64,000 nt of DNA from assembly GCF_036170895.1 (NCBI RefSeq), contig NZ_CP108036.1:4653501-4717500 (forward strand), in the 5' to 3' direction. The DNA comes from Streptomyces erythrochromogenes. Lineage in GTDB: Bacteria > Actinomycetota > Actinomycetes > Streptomycetales > Streptomycetaceae. Each line of letters starts with the position of its first letter. Position 1 is the first letter of the stretch. The translations under genes were made by a program, and so were the position numbers. Positions 33,865 through 42,489 of this stretch are shown here, piece by piece. The notes under the pieces were generated by a model, which was not told the origin of the DNA, ran no database searches, and was given only the letters and a program-made list of their open reading frames with translations.

Positions 33865-34291
33865 CGGCTGGCGCCTCGCGTCGAACGGGCCGCGCCCCGG
33901 CCCGGGCCGGCCGTGACCGGCGGCTGCCGACCGCAGCCAGCGGCTCGCGGCTCGCGCCGACGGCGACCGGTTCGCGCCGACGGTGATCGGCTCGCGGCCC
34001 GCGTCGGCCGTCCGGCCCGTGTGTCCCGCGGCCCGCGCCGGCCGCCGGGCCCGTGGCGTGTCGCCGGCGTGGGCACGGCCCCGCGGGCATCGGCCGGGAC
34101 CGACGGCCCGTGACCGGCTCGCCGCCGTGTCCCCGGTCGGCGCCCGGGCGGCGCGGGACGGGGGTCGTGCCCCCGGGTCCCGGTCCGCGGAAGGACGCAC
34201 GGGCACCCGGTCGGGCCGCCTGTCCGTCACCGCTGTGCGGGCGGCGTGGCGTCGGGCGGTCCACCCGGTTCGTGCGAGCTCGCCGCAGGCG
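33865..34291. other. 427-bp intergenic stretch, no gene recognised
   Basis: Very GC-rich, with a degenerate short repeat of CGGCGACCGG / GCTCGCGGC(C/T)CGCG motifs (about 33930-34030). Open frames through it have no database-like sequence character or ribosome-binding site. It lies between the convergent 3' ends of purU and the EF-hand gene. Confidence 0.6.
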
Positions 34292-34810
34292 TTACGCGTC
34301 CGGGGCCTCCACGCCGCAGTACCCCGCGAAGGCGGCCAGGATCTCGTCCTCCGAGATGCGGCCGTCGCCGTCGGTGTCGAGGCCGCGCGCCACCTGCTCG
34401 GCGAGTTCGGGCGCGGTGCCGAGGACGCGCAGCACCCGGGCCGCGGCCGTCGGCGTCGCGCCGTGGCCGTCCTCGTCCGCCACCGCGATCACGGCCCGCA
34501 GGAACGGCCGGGCGATCTCCGCGAACCGCTGCGGGCTGTCGCGCAGCCGCTTGGCCGCGCCCGTGATGAACTCCTCGCGGGACACCCGCTGGTCCCCGTC
34601 GACGTCCGCGATCCCGGCCATACCCTGCCAGAACGCCTCGGCGCCGCCGAAGACGGCCTGTCCCTTCTCCGACCGTGCGGCGGTACCGAATTCGGCCAGG
34701 ACGGCCTTCGCGGCCGCGCTGAAGTCCTCCCGGTCGATGAAGCCGGACCCGTCCTGGTCGAAGGTGGCGAATCGGGCGGCGATCTTGCGCTCGTATTCTG
34801 CGCTGTCCAT
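34292..34810 (-). CDS. EF-hand calcium-binding protein (calerythrin-like)
   Basis: 172 residues, cytoplasmic, with four EF-hand positions. Three have intact loops: DQDGSGFIDRED (residues 18-29), DVDGDQRVSREE (69-80) and DTDGDGRISEDE (145-156). The third in order (from about residue 112, DEDGHGATPTAA) is degenerate, the pattern of sarcoplasmic-type bacterial proteins such as calerythrin. It probably buffers or senses Ca2+, which affects aerial growth in Streptomyces. Its gene is divergent from the sigma factor gene at 35112. Confidence 0.88.
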   Translation of the reverse strand: MDSAEYERKIAARFATFDQDGSGFIDREDFSAAAKAVLAEFGTAARSEKGQAVFGGAEAFWQGMAGIADVDGDQRVSREEFITGAAKRLRDSPQRFAEIARPFLRAVIAVADEDGHGATPTAAARVLRVLGTAPELAEQVARGLDTDGDGRISEDEILAAFAGYCGVEAPDA

Positions 34811-35111
34811 ATGCGGCGTTCCACCTTCACGTGTGCGTGGGGTTCAGATCAAGACAAGGCAGGAGCGTAAGGCCTTGGTGGCCTGCACGTTAAGCGAAGC
34901 GGTCAAGCAGGCGGCCGCATCGAACCCGCGCACGGGGAGCGCGGCGGGGCGCGTACGCGTGTACCCATGTGCCCTCGGCCGCACCACCGTTCACGCCCTG
35001 CAACGCCCCTATCACGCAGGGCCTACTTCCGAGGGGAGCTTCGTCCAAAACAGGCGCGATCCGCCATGTGCCCACTACATTCGTTGCGTCGACACACGGC
35101 TGGGGGCACTT
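34811..35111. promoter_or_regulatory. Divergent promoter region of EF-hand and sigma-factor genes
   Basis: 301 bases with less GC than average. A CCCTGC...GCAGGG inverted repeat lies near 34996-35022. No clear ECF autoregulatory promoter could be picked out by eye. Confidence 0.35.
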
Positions 35112-35690
35112 ATGCCGAAGGACGTACCACCGCGGTGGGACCGCCGCATGCAGCAGCGCCTCGCCCGCGGCGAGGCCGCCGCGCTCGGTGAGCTCTACGA
35201 CCGCTTCGCCTCGCTCGTGCACAGCCTGGCGCACCGCGTGCTGGGCGACGAGAAGGCGGCGGACCGGATCACCCGCGAGGTCTTCGGCTACATCTGGGAG
35301 AACCCGGACGCCTACGACCCCAAGCAGGGCTCCATGCGCTCCTGGGTCGCCCGGATCACCCAGGGCCAGGCGGTGGCCCGGCTGCGCCAGGCCGAACTGG
35401 GCCGGGGCTCCCGCGAGGAGCTGGAGCAGAAGGTGCGCAGCGCCAACGCCGCCGCCCGCGCGGACTACATCGTCACCTCCATGCCCGCGCCGCTGCGGGC
35501 CGCGCTGGAACTCGCGTACTTCAAGCGGCGCGACTACCGGCAGGCCGCCGCCGACCTCCAGATCAGCGAGGACGAAGCGCGCCGCAGGCTGCGGCTCGGG
35601 CTCCAGCTGCTGTCGACCGCCAACGCCCTCCCGCAGGAGGACACCGCCCAGCCCGGTTACGGCTCGCGCGAATACGGAACACCCCGATGA
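35112..35690 (+). CDS. ECF-like RNA polymerase sigma factor
   Basis: 192 residues from ATG 35112. Region 2 covers about residues 20-90 (LYDRFASLVHSLAHRVLGDE, then SMRSWVARITQGQAVARLRQ). Region 4 covers about 115-170 (MPAPLRAALELAYFKRRDYR, then AADLQISEDEARRRLRLGLQ). This is the two-domain layout of ECF sigma factors. It overlaps by ATGA a gene encoding a zinc-binding protein of anti-sigma character, so the pair is probably a sigma/anti-sigma switch. The stimulus is unknown; the region-2 helices are rather divergent. Confidence 0.85.
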   Translation: MPKDVPPRWDRRMQQRLARGEAAALGELYDRFASLVHSLAHRVLGDEKAADRITREVFGYIWENPDAYDPKQGSMRSWVARITQGQAVARLRQAELGRGSREELEQKVRSANAAARADYIVTSMPAPLRAALELAYFKRRDYRQAAADLQISEDEARRRLRLGLQLLSTANALPQEDTAQPGYGSREYGTPR

Positions 35691-36943
35691 ACGGCCCCGC
35701 CCAGTCGCCCGACGACGGATACGAGCGTCCCGGCGGCCAGGCGCGGATACCGGGCCCGCGCGGGGCCGCCGACGACCTCGACCCGGGGCACGCACCGCGC
35801 CCGCTGCCGCTGCCCGCGGAACCGACGCCGCCGCCGTCACCGCCGCCCTCGCACGCCGTGCTGAAATCCCTGCTCGGCGCGTGGGCGCTGGCCGCGTGTT
35901 CGGCCGAGGAGACCCGGGCGGTCGAGGACCACCTCACCGAGTGCGCGCCCTGCGCGGAGGAGGCGCTGCGGCTGCGCGACGCGGTCGGACTGCTGCACCC
36001 GGAGGAGACCCTCGACCTCAAACCGCTGCTGCGCTCGCGCGTCCTGGAGGACTGCCTCGGCAAGCGGCCGGCCCGCATCCCGGTGCCGGTGTGGGCGAGC
36101 CCGTACGACACCGAGACCGCTCGGCTCGACGCCCTGCTCCAGGACTTCGGCGACTCCGAGTGGCACACCCCGGTGCGCCTGAAGTGGTTCGAGGAGGAAC
36201 GGAGCCGGTCGCAGCGGACCACGGTCGCGGGCGTGATCGGACACCTGATGACCGTCGACGGGCTGATCGCCACCGCGCTCGGGCTGGACGACCCGCTCGG
36301 CTCGGACGCGCCGCCGGGCGGTCCGACCGTACGGACGGAGTACTTCTGGGGCGCGTCCGCGTACCCGACGACGCGGCAGGTGCGCGAGCCGTGGCGGGAA
36401 CAGGGCCACACCCTGGTCCGTACGGTGTCCTTCGCGGGCCGCGGCGTCGCAGAACTCGCCGTGGACTACGGCGGTTTCGCGCTGCCGCTCGGCGACGCCT
36501 TCCTGGAGCGGGCCTTCGAGTGCTGGGTGCACGCGTGGGACATCGCGGACGCGGTGGACTACCCGTACGAGCCGCCCTCCGGGCCGCACCTGCACGGGAT
36601 GATCGACCTGGCGGCGCGGCTCCTGCCGGGCGCGCTGGCACAGCGCCGCCGCGCGGGCCTGGCGGCCCCGGCGCGGGGCCTGGTCGCGGCGGGAGCACCC
36701 GGGCGGACCCTGCACCTGGAGATCGAGGGCGCGGGTGGCGGTGGCTGGGACATCGCGCTGGACTCGCCGGCAGCGAAACCGTCGCCGGAACGCACGGTGG
36801 CGGAGATCGCCCTGGACGGCATCGAGTTCTGCCAGCTGGCCGCGGGCCACATCTCCCCGGAAGACGTGGCGGCGGGCCAGCACGGCGACCGCGAAGCGAT
36901 CCGCGACGTCCTGTTCGCGGCAGCCTCCCTGAGCCGCCTGTAG
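35687..36943 (+). CDS. Zinc-finger anti-sigma-like protein fused to a mycothiol maleylpyruvate isomerase-like (MDMPI/DinB) domain
   Basis: 418 residues. After a Pro-rich N terminus, residues about 58-110 form a ZAS-type zinc site, VEDHLTECAPCAEE (H-x3-C-x2-C), with LLGAWALAACSAEETRAVED before it. The rest resembles the MDMPI N-terminal/DinB fold: ETARLDALLQDFGDSEWHTP, AGVIGHLMTVDGLIATALG, and later ECWVHAWDIADAVDYP with metal-ligand-type His. No membrane segment is seen, so it would be a soluble, possibly thiol- or metal-responsive anti-sigma factor for the overlapping sigma gene. A catalytic role for the MDMPI part is not shown. Confidence 0.82.
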   Translation: MNGPAQSPDDGYERPGGQARIPGPRGAADDLDPGHAPRPLPLPAEPTPPPSPPPSHAVLKSLLGAWALAACSAEETRAVEDHLTECAPCAEEALRLRDAVGLLHPEETLDLKPLLRSRVLEDCLGKRPARIPVPVWASPYDTETARLDALLQDFGDSEWHTPVRLKWFEEERSRSQRTTVAGVIGHLMTVDGLIATALGLDDPLGSDAPPGGPTVRTEYFWGASAYPTTRQVREPWREQGHTLVRTVSFAGRGVAELAVDYGGFALPLGDAFLERAFECWVHAWDIADAVDYPYEPPSGPHLHGMIDLAARLLPGALAQRRRAGLAAPARGLVAAGAPGRTLHLEIEGAGGGGWDIALDSPAAKPSPERTVAEIALDGIEFCQLAAGHISPEDVAAGQHGDREAIRDVLFAAASLSRL

Positions 36944-37046
36944 GGGCTGCGCGGTGCCGGAGCCTGTACGGGTACCCGCGCGCCCCGCGCCTCCACCCCC
37001 GCGGCTCCCGCGCCCCGGGGCGGTGCTTGCCCACCCGCCTCCAGGC

Positions 37047-37190
37047 GCGGCGGGGTGGGAGCACGGCGGAAGCCGGCGGGGCGGGACGGGGAGGCGCGGG
37101 GTGGGAGCACGGCGGAAGCCGGCGGGGTGGGACGGGGAGGCGCGGGGTGGGAGCACGGCGGAAGCCGGCGGGGTGGGACGGGGAGGCACG
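37047..37190 (+). repeat. 46-bp tandem repeat at the left border of island 2
   Basis: Three units with exact 46-base spacing (GGTGGGAGCACGG recurs with T at 37056, 37102 and 37148). The last unit runs straight into the island's outer terminus (GGGAGGCACGGGGTGGTGTG), with which it shares the GGGGAGGCrCGGGGTGG part. Confidence 0.85.
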
Positions 37191-38310
37191 GGGTGGTGTG
37201 GGGCGGCGGGGTTTCGGCGGGCGGCATCAGCGCTGTCTTGGGGGTTTCCCGTCAGTCCCATCGTCTCTCCGGTTCGTGCCGGTCCCTCAAGGGCGCTCCC
37301 TGCGGTCGCGTCGCTGCGCGATGGCCTTCGGCCACCCTTGACCGACCGTCCCGCCCCGGAAATCCGAAAGACTGCCGGGAAGCCCCCAAAGGGACGGGCC
37401 GGGGGAGAGAAGACCATCGGGGCGATCAGCGCTGCCCGGGCGGAGCCCGGTGCGCCCCAGATCGCTACGCGCTCCTGCCGGACGGCGTCCGCAGGCCCCT
37501 TGGGCTGGACATAGGCCGCCTCAAATCGCTACGCGCTCCTGTCGGATGGCGTCCGCAGGCCTCTTGGGCTGGACATAGGCCGCCCTCGATCGCTACGCGC
37601 TTCTCCGAGACCGCGTCCGCCCCTTGTTCGGGGCTGGGCGAGGCGGTTTCGGGGGCGGGAGGGCGATCCATCGGCTGAGCCGATGCCAACCCCATCAAGG
37701 CCGAGGTGAGGTCCCAGCCGCCCGCCCAAACATGGGCAATTGGTGCAATCGGACGGCTCTCCGAGGCCTCCACCCACCCACACCTGGATTGGCATCGCCT
37801 CAGCCGTCATCTGACGCTTTTCCTCCCCCCACCGCCCTCGGACGCCTTCCATGAGGAGCGAATCGGGCCTCTGCGGCCTATTACCAGCCCCAGACGGACT
37901 GCAGTCGCGCGAGGCAGAAGCGCGTAGCGATCGATGGCGGCCTATGTCCAGCCCCTGACAGCTCGCAGACGCCGTCCTGGCGAAGCGCGTAGCGATCCGA
38001 GGCGGCCTATGCCCAGCCCAAGAGGCTGGCAGACGCCTTCCGGCAGGAGCGCGTAGCGATTTGAGGCGCTCCGGGCTCCCGCCCGCGCCCTCCGACGCGC
38101 CGTCTCTCTATCGATCGCCCGGCCCGTTCCTTTGGGGGCTTCCCGGCTGTCCTCGTATGTCCGGGGCGGGACGGGCGGTCAAGGGTGGCCGTAGGCCATC
38201 GCGTAGCGACGCGACCGGAGGGAGCGCCCTTGACGGGCCGGCACGAACCGGAGAGACGATGGGACTGACGGGAAACCCCCAGCACATCCCTGATGCCGCC
38301 CGCACGGCCA
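37181..38310. repeat. Repeat island 2: about 1.1-kb nested palindrome between convergent genes
   Basis: Conserved 44-bp arm blocks are at 37239-37282 and 38238-38281. Between them lie 64-bp ATCGCTACGCGCTCCTG units on the left, their inverted relatives on the right, and a core bounded by CGGCTGAGCCGATGCCAAC (37672-37690) and TTGGCATCGCCTCAGCCG (37789-37806). The order and details match island 1 read from the other strand, including GATCGATAGAGAGACGG in the arm next to the 38405 gene (minus strand near 38110). The arms are mosaics: the left arm shares GGGAGAGAAGAC and GGGCGGAGCCCGGTGCGCCCC with island 3. It separates the anti-sigma-like gene (+) from the CoA ligase gene (-). Confidence 0.9.
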
Positions 38311-38404
38311 CCGGCACCGGCATCCCGCCGCATCTTCCACCCCGCCCCATCGGCTTCCGCCGTGCCCCGACCCCGTCGTGTGGGTGTCCGTACCGGCCCG
38401 CCCC

Positions 38405-39958
38405 CTACGCGTACCGCTCGCGGAGTTTGTACTTGAGGACCTTGCGCAGGGCTTCGTTGCGGGGGAGGGCTTCCGGGAGTTCGAGTTGTTCCGGGAGTTT
38501 GTGGGTGGCCAGGCCCTGGGCGCGGAGGTAGGCCGTGAGCTGGGGGAGGGTCAGGGGGGCGGCTCCCGGGGGTTGTTCGACCACCGCGCAGACGCGTTCG
38601 CCGCGGGTCTGGTCCGGGAGGCCGATGACCGCGACGTCCGCGACGCCCGGGAGGCGGTGGAGGAGGTCTTCGATCTCCTTGGCGGAGATGTTCTCGCCCT
38701 TGCGGATGATGACGTCCTTGCTGCGGCCGGTGAGGACCAGGTAGCCGTCCGGGGTGAGGTGGCCGAGGTCGCCGGTGATCAGGTAGCCGTCGGGGTCGAA
38801 GGCCTCGGCGGACTGGTCTCGGCCCAGGTAGCCCTGGCAGACCGCCTCGCCGCGCAGGCGCACCTCGCCGTCGGTGTCCGGGGGCAGCGGGGTGCCGTCG
38901 GGGGTGGTGATGCGGATGGACATGCCCTCCGGGGGGCGGCCCTCGGTGGTGGCGAGGTTCTCCGGGGTGTCGTCGGGGGCGCCCATGGTGATCATGGGGA
39001 CTTCGGTCATGCCGTAGCCGTGGGTGAGCTGGCAGCCGAGTTCGCGGACCACGGCGTGGTAGATCTCCGGCGGTTTGGGGGCGCCGCCGCCGGCGAGGAG
39101 GCGGAGGGTGGGGATGAGGGGGACGTCCGGGGCCTTGCGCTGTTCCGTGAGGAACATCGAGTAGAAGGCGGTGGATCCGCCGGCGACGGTGACGCCGTGG
39201 CGGCGGTAGCCGTCGAGGGCGTCCGGCATGGCGAACTTCTCGAAGAGGACCGCGGGGAAGCCGTAGAGCAGCAGCATCACTGTGTAGTCCGGTCCGGCTA
39301 TGTGCGCGAAGGGGAACGCCATCGAGCCGACGTCGGACGGGGTCAGGTGCAGGGCGTGCGCGAGGCAGGAGCCGCCGGCGATGAGGGAGCGGTCGGTGTG
39401 CAGGACGCCCTTGGGGTCGGAGGTGGTGCCTGAGGTCCAGTAGATCCAGCGGACGTCGGTGCCGGTGGCGGGCGGTGGGGGCAGTACGGTCGGGTCGCCG
39501 TCGGGGAGGGAGTCGTAGGCCTCGAAGACGCCGCGGGCGCCGAGCCGGCGGGCCATGGCCGGGTAGTCGTGGCCCCGCCAGGTTCCGGGTATCGCGAAGA
39601 AGTCCGCCTTGGCCTCGCGGAGCGCGAAACCGACCTCGCGGTCGCGGTAGAAGGGGATGACGGGGGTCTGGACGGCGCCGATCCGGGCGAGGGCGACGGT
39701 GAGCAGTACGGTCTCGATGCGGGTGGGGAGCTGCCAGGCGACGACGGTGCCGGGGCGTACGCCCATGTCGTGGAGGCCCGCGGCGACGCGTTCGGAGCGG
39801 TCGCGCAGTTCTCCGAAGGTGAGGCTGCGGTCGGCGGCGGGGTCTTCGGCCGCTTCGATGAGGACGGTGGTGTCCGGGGTGAGCGCGGCCCGGCGGGAGA
39901 CGAGCTCCCACAGGGTGCGGGAGCGGCTCAGTTCTGTCGCGGTCGCGGTGTCCGTCAT
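38405..39958 (-). CDS. AMP-forming acyl-CoA ligase (cyclohexanecarboxylate-CoA ligase/AliA-like)
   Basis: 517 residues from ATG 39958, which has GGGAGGT five bases upstream; the longer frame to 39985 lacks this. ANL superfamily motifs: IYWTSGTTSDPKGVLHT (A3), LTHGYGMTEVPM (A5), YLITGDLGHL (A7), GRSKDVIIRKGENISAKEIE (A8, hinge) and RNEALRKVLKYKLR with the catalytic Lys (A10). It activates a carboxylic acid via acyl-AMP to acyl-CoA, the entry step of a catabolic route. Divergent from the amidohydrolase operon, with two CTGACG-N3-CGTCAG-type sites in the shared promoter. The acid is unknown; medium-chain, cyclic or steroid acids are typical. Confidence 0.88.
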   Translation of the reverse strand: MTDTATATELSRSRTLWELVSRRAALTPDTTVLIEAAEDPAADRSLTFGELRDRSERVAAGLHDMGVRPGTVVAWQLPTRIETVLLTVALARIGAVQTPVIPFYRDREVGFALREAKADFFAIPGTWRGHDYPAMARRLGARGVFEAYDSLPDGDPTVLPPPPATGTDVRWIYWTSGTTSDPKGVLHTDRSLIAGGSCLAHALHLTPSDVGSMAFPFAHIAGPDYTVMLLLYGFPAVLFEKFAMPDALDGYRRHGVTVAGGSTAFYSMFLTEQRKAPDVPLIPTLRLLAGGGAPKPPEIYHAVVRELGCQLTHGYGMTEVPMITMGAPDDTPENLATTEGRPPEGMSIRITTPDGTPLPPDTDGEVRLRGEAVCQGYLGRDQSAEAFDPDGYLITGDLGHLTPDGYLVLTGRSKDVIIRKGENISAKEIEDLLHRLPGVADVAVIGLPDQTRGERVCAVVEQPPGAAPLTLPQLTAYLRAQGLATHKLPEQLELPEALPRNEALRKVLKYKLRERYA

Positions 39959-39987
39959 CCCGGACCTCCCCATAGTCCCAGCCATAG

Positions 39988-40002
39988 CTGACGGTTAGTC
40001 AG
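39988..40002. promoter_or_regulatory. Palindromic operator CTGAC-GGTTA-GTCAG (site A)
   Basis: Perfect 5-bp half-sites, located 30 bases upstream of the CoA ligase start. Confidence 0.7.
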
Positions 40003-40065
40003 ATCAAGCGCAGAGCGTAGAGCGCATGCGCTTGTCGGTCCAGGGGTGGCGGGGCTAGCTTGTTT

Positions 40066-40080
40066 CTGACGATCCATCAG
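40066..40080. promoter_or_regulatory. Palindromic operator CTGAC-GATCC-ATCAG (site B)
   Basis: One mismatch in the right half, located 36 bases upstream of the amidohydrolase start. Sites A and B lie 78 bases apart, each nearer one of the two divergent genes. Confidence 0.65.
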
Positions 40081-40115
40081 ATCGGTACGGGGATTGGCAC
40101 CGGATTGGGGAGCCC

Positions 40116-41330
40116 ATGGAACTGCCTCGGATCATCAGCGTCGACGACCACGTGATCGAGCCCGCGCACCTGTTCGACGTCTGGCTGCCCGCCAAGTACC
40201 GCGACCGCGGGCCCAAGGCGCTCACGGCCGGCATCGGCGAGCTGCAGTACACGGGCGGCAAGTACGTGATCTCCATGGACCCGGACGGCCCGCCGACCGA
40301 CTGGTGGATCTACGAGGACCTGAAGTTCCCGTACAAGCGCAACATCGCCGCAGTCGGCTTCGACCGCGACGACATGACGCTGGAGGGGATCACCCGCGAG
40401 GAGATGCGCCAGGGGTGCTGGGACCCCAAGGCGCGCCTCGCCGACATGGACCTCAACCACGTCGAGGCCTCCCTGTGCTTCCCGACCTTCCCGCGCTTCT
40501 GCGGGCAGACCTTCGCCGAGGCGCACGACAAGGAGGTGGCCCTCGCCTGCGTGCGCGCCTACAACGACTGGATGGTCGAGGAGTGGTGCGGCGACAGCGG
40601 CGGCCGGCTGATCCCGCTGTGCATCATCCCGCTGTGGGACATCGACCTGGCGGTGGCCGAGATCCGGCGCAACGCGGCCCGCGGGGTGCGCGCCGTGACC
40701 TTCTCCGAGATCCCGACCTACCTGGGGCTGCCGTCGATCCACTCCGGCTACTGGGACCCCTTCTTCGCCGTCTGCCAGGAGACCGGCACGGTGGTCAACA
40801 TGCACATCGGGTCCAGCTCGCAGATGCCCGCGGCGTCCCCGGACGCGCCGCCCGCCGTCCAGGCGTCGCTCAGCTTCAACAACGCGATGGCCTCGATGAT
40901 GGACTTCCTCTTCAGCGGCGTGCTGGTGAAGTTCCCGACGCTCAAACTGGCCTACAGCGAGGGGCAGATGGGCTGGATCCCGTACGCCCTGGAGCGCGCG
41001 GACGACGTGTGGCAGGAGCACCGGGCGTGGGGCGGTGTGCGCGACCTGATCCCCGAGCCGCCCTCGACGTACTACTACCGGCAGATGTTCTGCTGCTTCT
41101 TTCGCGACAAGCACGGGATCGCCTCGCTCGATGTCGTCGGCCGCGACAACGCGACCTTCGAGACGGACTACCCGCACGTCGACTCCACCTTCCCGCACAC
41201 CAAGGAGGTCGCCCTCGACCACGTGCAGGGGCTGGACGACGAGACCGTCTACAAGCTGATGCGCGGCAACGCCATCCGCATGCTCGGCCTCGACCTGGAC
41301 AAGGGCAAAGACAAGGGCAAGGGCCGCTGA
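40116..41330 (+). CDS. Amidohydrolase-family (amidohydrolase_2) metal-dependent hydrolase/decarboxylase
   Basis: 404 residues, TIM-barrel. ISVDDHVIEP near the N terminus supplies the first metal-ligand motif (here D-D-H rather than H-x-H). MHIGSSSQMP lies mid-protein, and ETDYPHVDSTFP near the C terminus holds the conserved Asp. Relatives include ACMSD/LigW-type decarboxylases and hydrolases of cyclic carbonyl compounds. It would act on a ring or hydroxylated intermediate of the pathway (inference). The C terminus is a Lys/Gly run (KGKDKGKGR). It overlaps the following dehydrogenase gene (TGATG). Confidence 0.85.
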   Translation: MELPRIISVDDHVIEPAHLFDVWLPAKYRDRGPKALTAGIGELQYTGGKYVISMDPDGPPTDWWIYEDLKFPYKRNIAAVGFDRDDMTLEGITREEMRQGCWDPKARLADMDLNHVEASLCFPTFPRFCGQTFAEAHDKEVALACVRAYNDWMVEEWCGDSGGRLIPLCIIPLWDIDLAVAEIRRNAARGVRAVTFSEIPTYLGLPSIHSGYWDPFFAVCQETGTVVNMHIGSSSQMPAASPDAPPAVQASLSFNNAMASMMDFLFSGVLVKFPTLKLAYSEGQMGWIPYALERADDVWQEHRAWGGVRDLIPEPPSTYYYRQMFCCFFRDKHGIASLDVVGRDNATFETDYPHVDSTFPHTKEVALDHVQGLDDETVYKLMRGNAIRMLGLDLDKGKDKGKGR

Positions 41331-42484
41331 TGGACCTGGCCTACACCGAGGAGGAGCAGGACTTCCGGGCGCGGCTGCGCGAGTGGCTCCTCAAGGCGCT
41401 GCCCGAGCTGCCCGCCCGGCCGTCCCCGGACGACTGGCCGGGCCGCCGCGCCTACGACCTGGGCTGGCAGCGCAGGCTGTACGAGGCCGGGTACGCCGGC
41501 CTGCACTGGCCGGTGGACGCGGGCGGCCGCGGCGCCACCCCGACCCAGCACCTGATCTTCCTGGAGGAGACGGAGCGCGCCGGGGCCCCGTACGTGGGCG
41601 CGAACTTCGTCGGGCTGCTGCACGCCGGCCCGACGATCGCCGCCGAGGGCACGGCCGGGCAGCGGGCGCGCTGGCTGCCGCCCGTACTGCGCGGCGACGA
41701 GGTGTGGTGCCAGGGCTTCAGCGAGCCCGACGCGGGCTCGGACCTGGCCTCCCTGCGCACGCGCGCGGTCCGTGACGGCGACGACTACGTGATCACGGGT
41801 TCGAAGATCTGGACCTCGCACGCGGAGGTCGCCGACTGGTGCGAGCTGCTCGTGCGCACGGATCCAGAGGCGCCCAAGCACCGCGGGATCTCCTGGCTGG
41901 CCATGGCGATGGACGCGCCGGGGGTGACGGTACGGCCGCTGCGCACGCTCGCCGGGTCGACGGAGTTCGCCGAGGTGTTCCTCGACGAGGTGCGGGTCCC
42001 GGTCGGCAACCGGGTGGGCGCGGAGAACGACGGCTGGCGGGTCACCATGGTCACCCTGTCCTTCGAGCGGGGCACCGCCTTCGTCGGCGAGGTCGTCGCG
42101 TGCCGCAGGACCCTGGGCGAGCTGGCCCGTACGGCGAGGGCGAACGGCCGCTGGGACGATCCGGCGCTGCGGCGCCGGCTGGGCCGGCTGTACGGGGAGT
42201 TCGGCGCGCTGTGGCGGCTGACCCAGTGGAACGTCAGCGAGTCGGAGCGCTCCGGCGGGGTGCCCGGCATCGGCGGCTCGGTCTTCAAGCTCGCCTACTC
42301 GCACGCCCGCCAGGAGCTGTACGACGTGGCGGCCGAGGTCCTGGGGGCGTCGTCGCTGTCCCTGGACGAGGAGTGGGTCCAAAGCCGGCTCTCCTCCCTC
42401 TCGTACACGATCGCGGCGGGCACCTCGCAGATCCAGCGGAACATCGTCGCCGAGCGGATCCTCGGCCTCCCGAAGGGCCGGTGA
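41330..42484 (+). CDS. Acyl-CoA dehydrogenase, large-subunit type of a likely heteromeric pair
   Basis: 384 residues. N-terminal helices (YTEEEQDFRARLREWL), middle domain WCQGFSEPDAGSDLASLRTR and ITGSKIWTSHAEVADW, and the C-terminal IAAGTSQIQRNIVAERILG. The FAD/ETF motifs are complete, so this is the FAD-binding partner. Six bases downstream begins a shorter dehydrogenase lacking this middle-domain motif. Adjacent unequal pairs form alpha2beta2 enzymes acting on steroid side chains in mycobacteria (ChsE1-ChsE2, ChsE4-ChsE5), and a similar assembly is likely here. Confidence 0.9.
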   Translation: MDLAYTEEEQDFRARLREWLLKALPELPARPSPDDWPGRRAYDLGWQRRLYEAGYAGLHWPVDAGGRGATPTQHLIFLEETERAGAPYVGANFVGLLHAGPTIAAEGTAGQRARWLPPVLRGDEVWCQGFSEPDAGSDLASLRTRAVRDGDDYVITGSKIWTSHAEVADWCELLVRTDPEAPKHRGISWLAMAMDAPGVTVRPLRTLAGSTEFAEVFLDEVRVPVGNRVGAENDGWRVTMVTLSFERGTAFVGEVVACRRTLGELARTARANGRWDDPALRRRLGRLYGEFGALWRLTQWNVSESERSGGVPGIGGSVFKLAYSHARQELYDVAAEVLGASSLSLDEEWVQSRLSSLSYTIAAGTSQIQRNIVAERILGLPKGR

Positions 42485-42489
42485 GGGGC

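Noticed and set aside
33983..34870. 295-codon ORF opposite the EF-hand gene
   Set aside because: The EF-hand loops on the minus strand are unmistakable; the plus-strand product is a low-complexity shadow.
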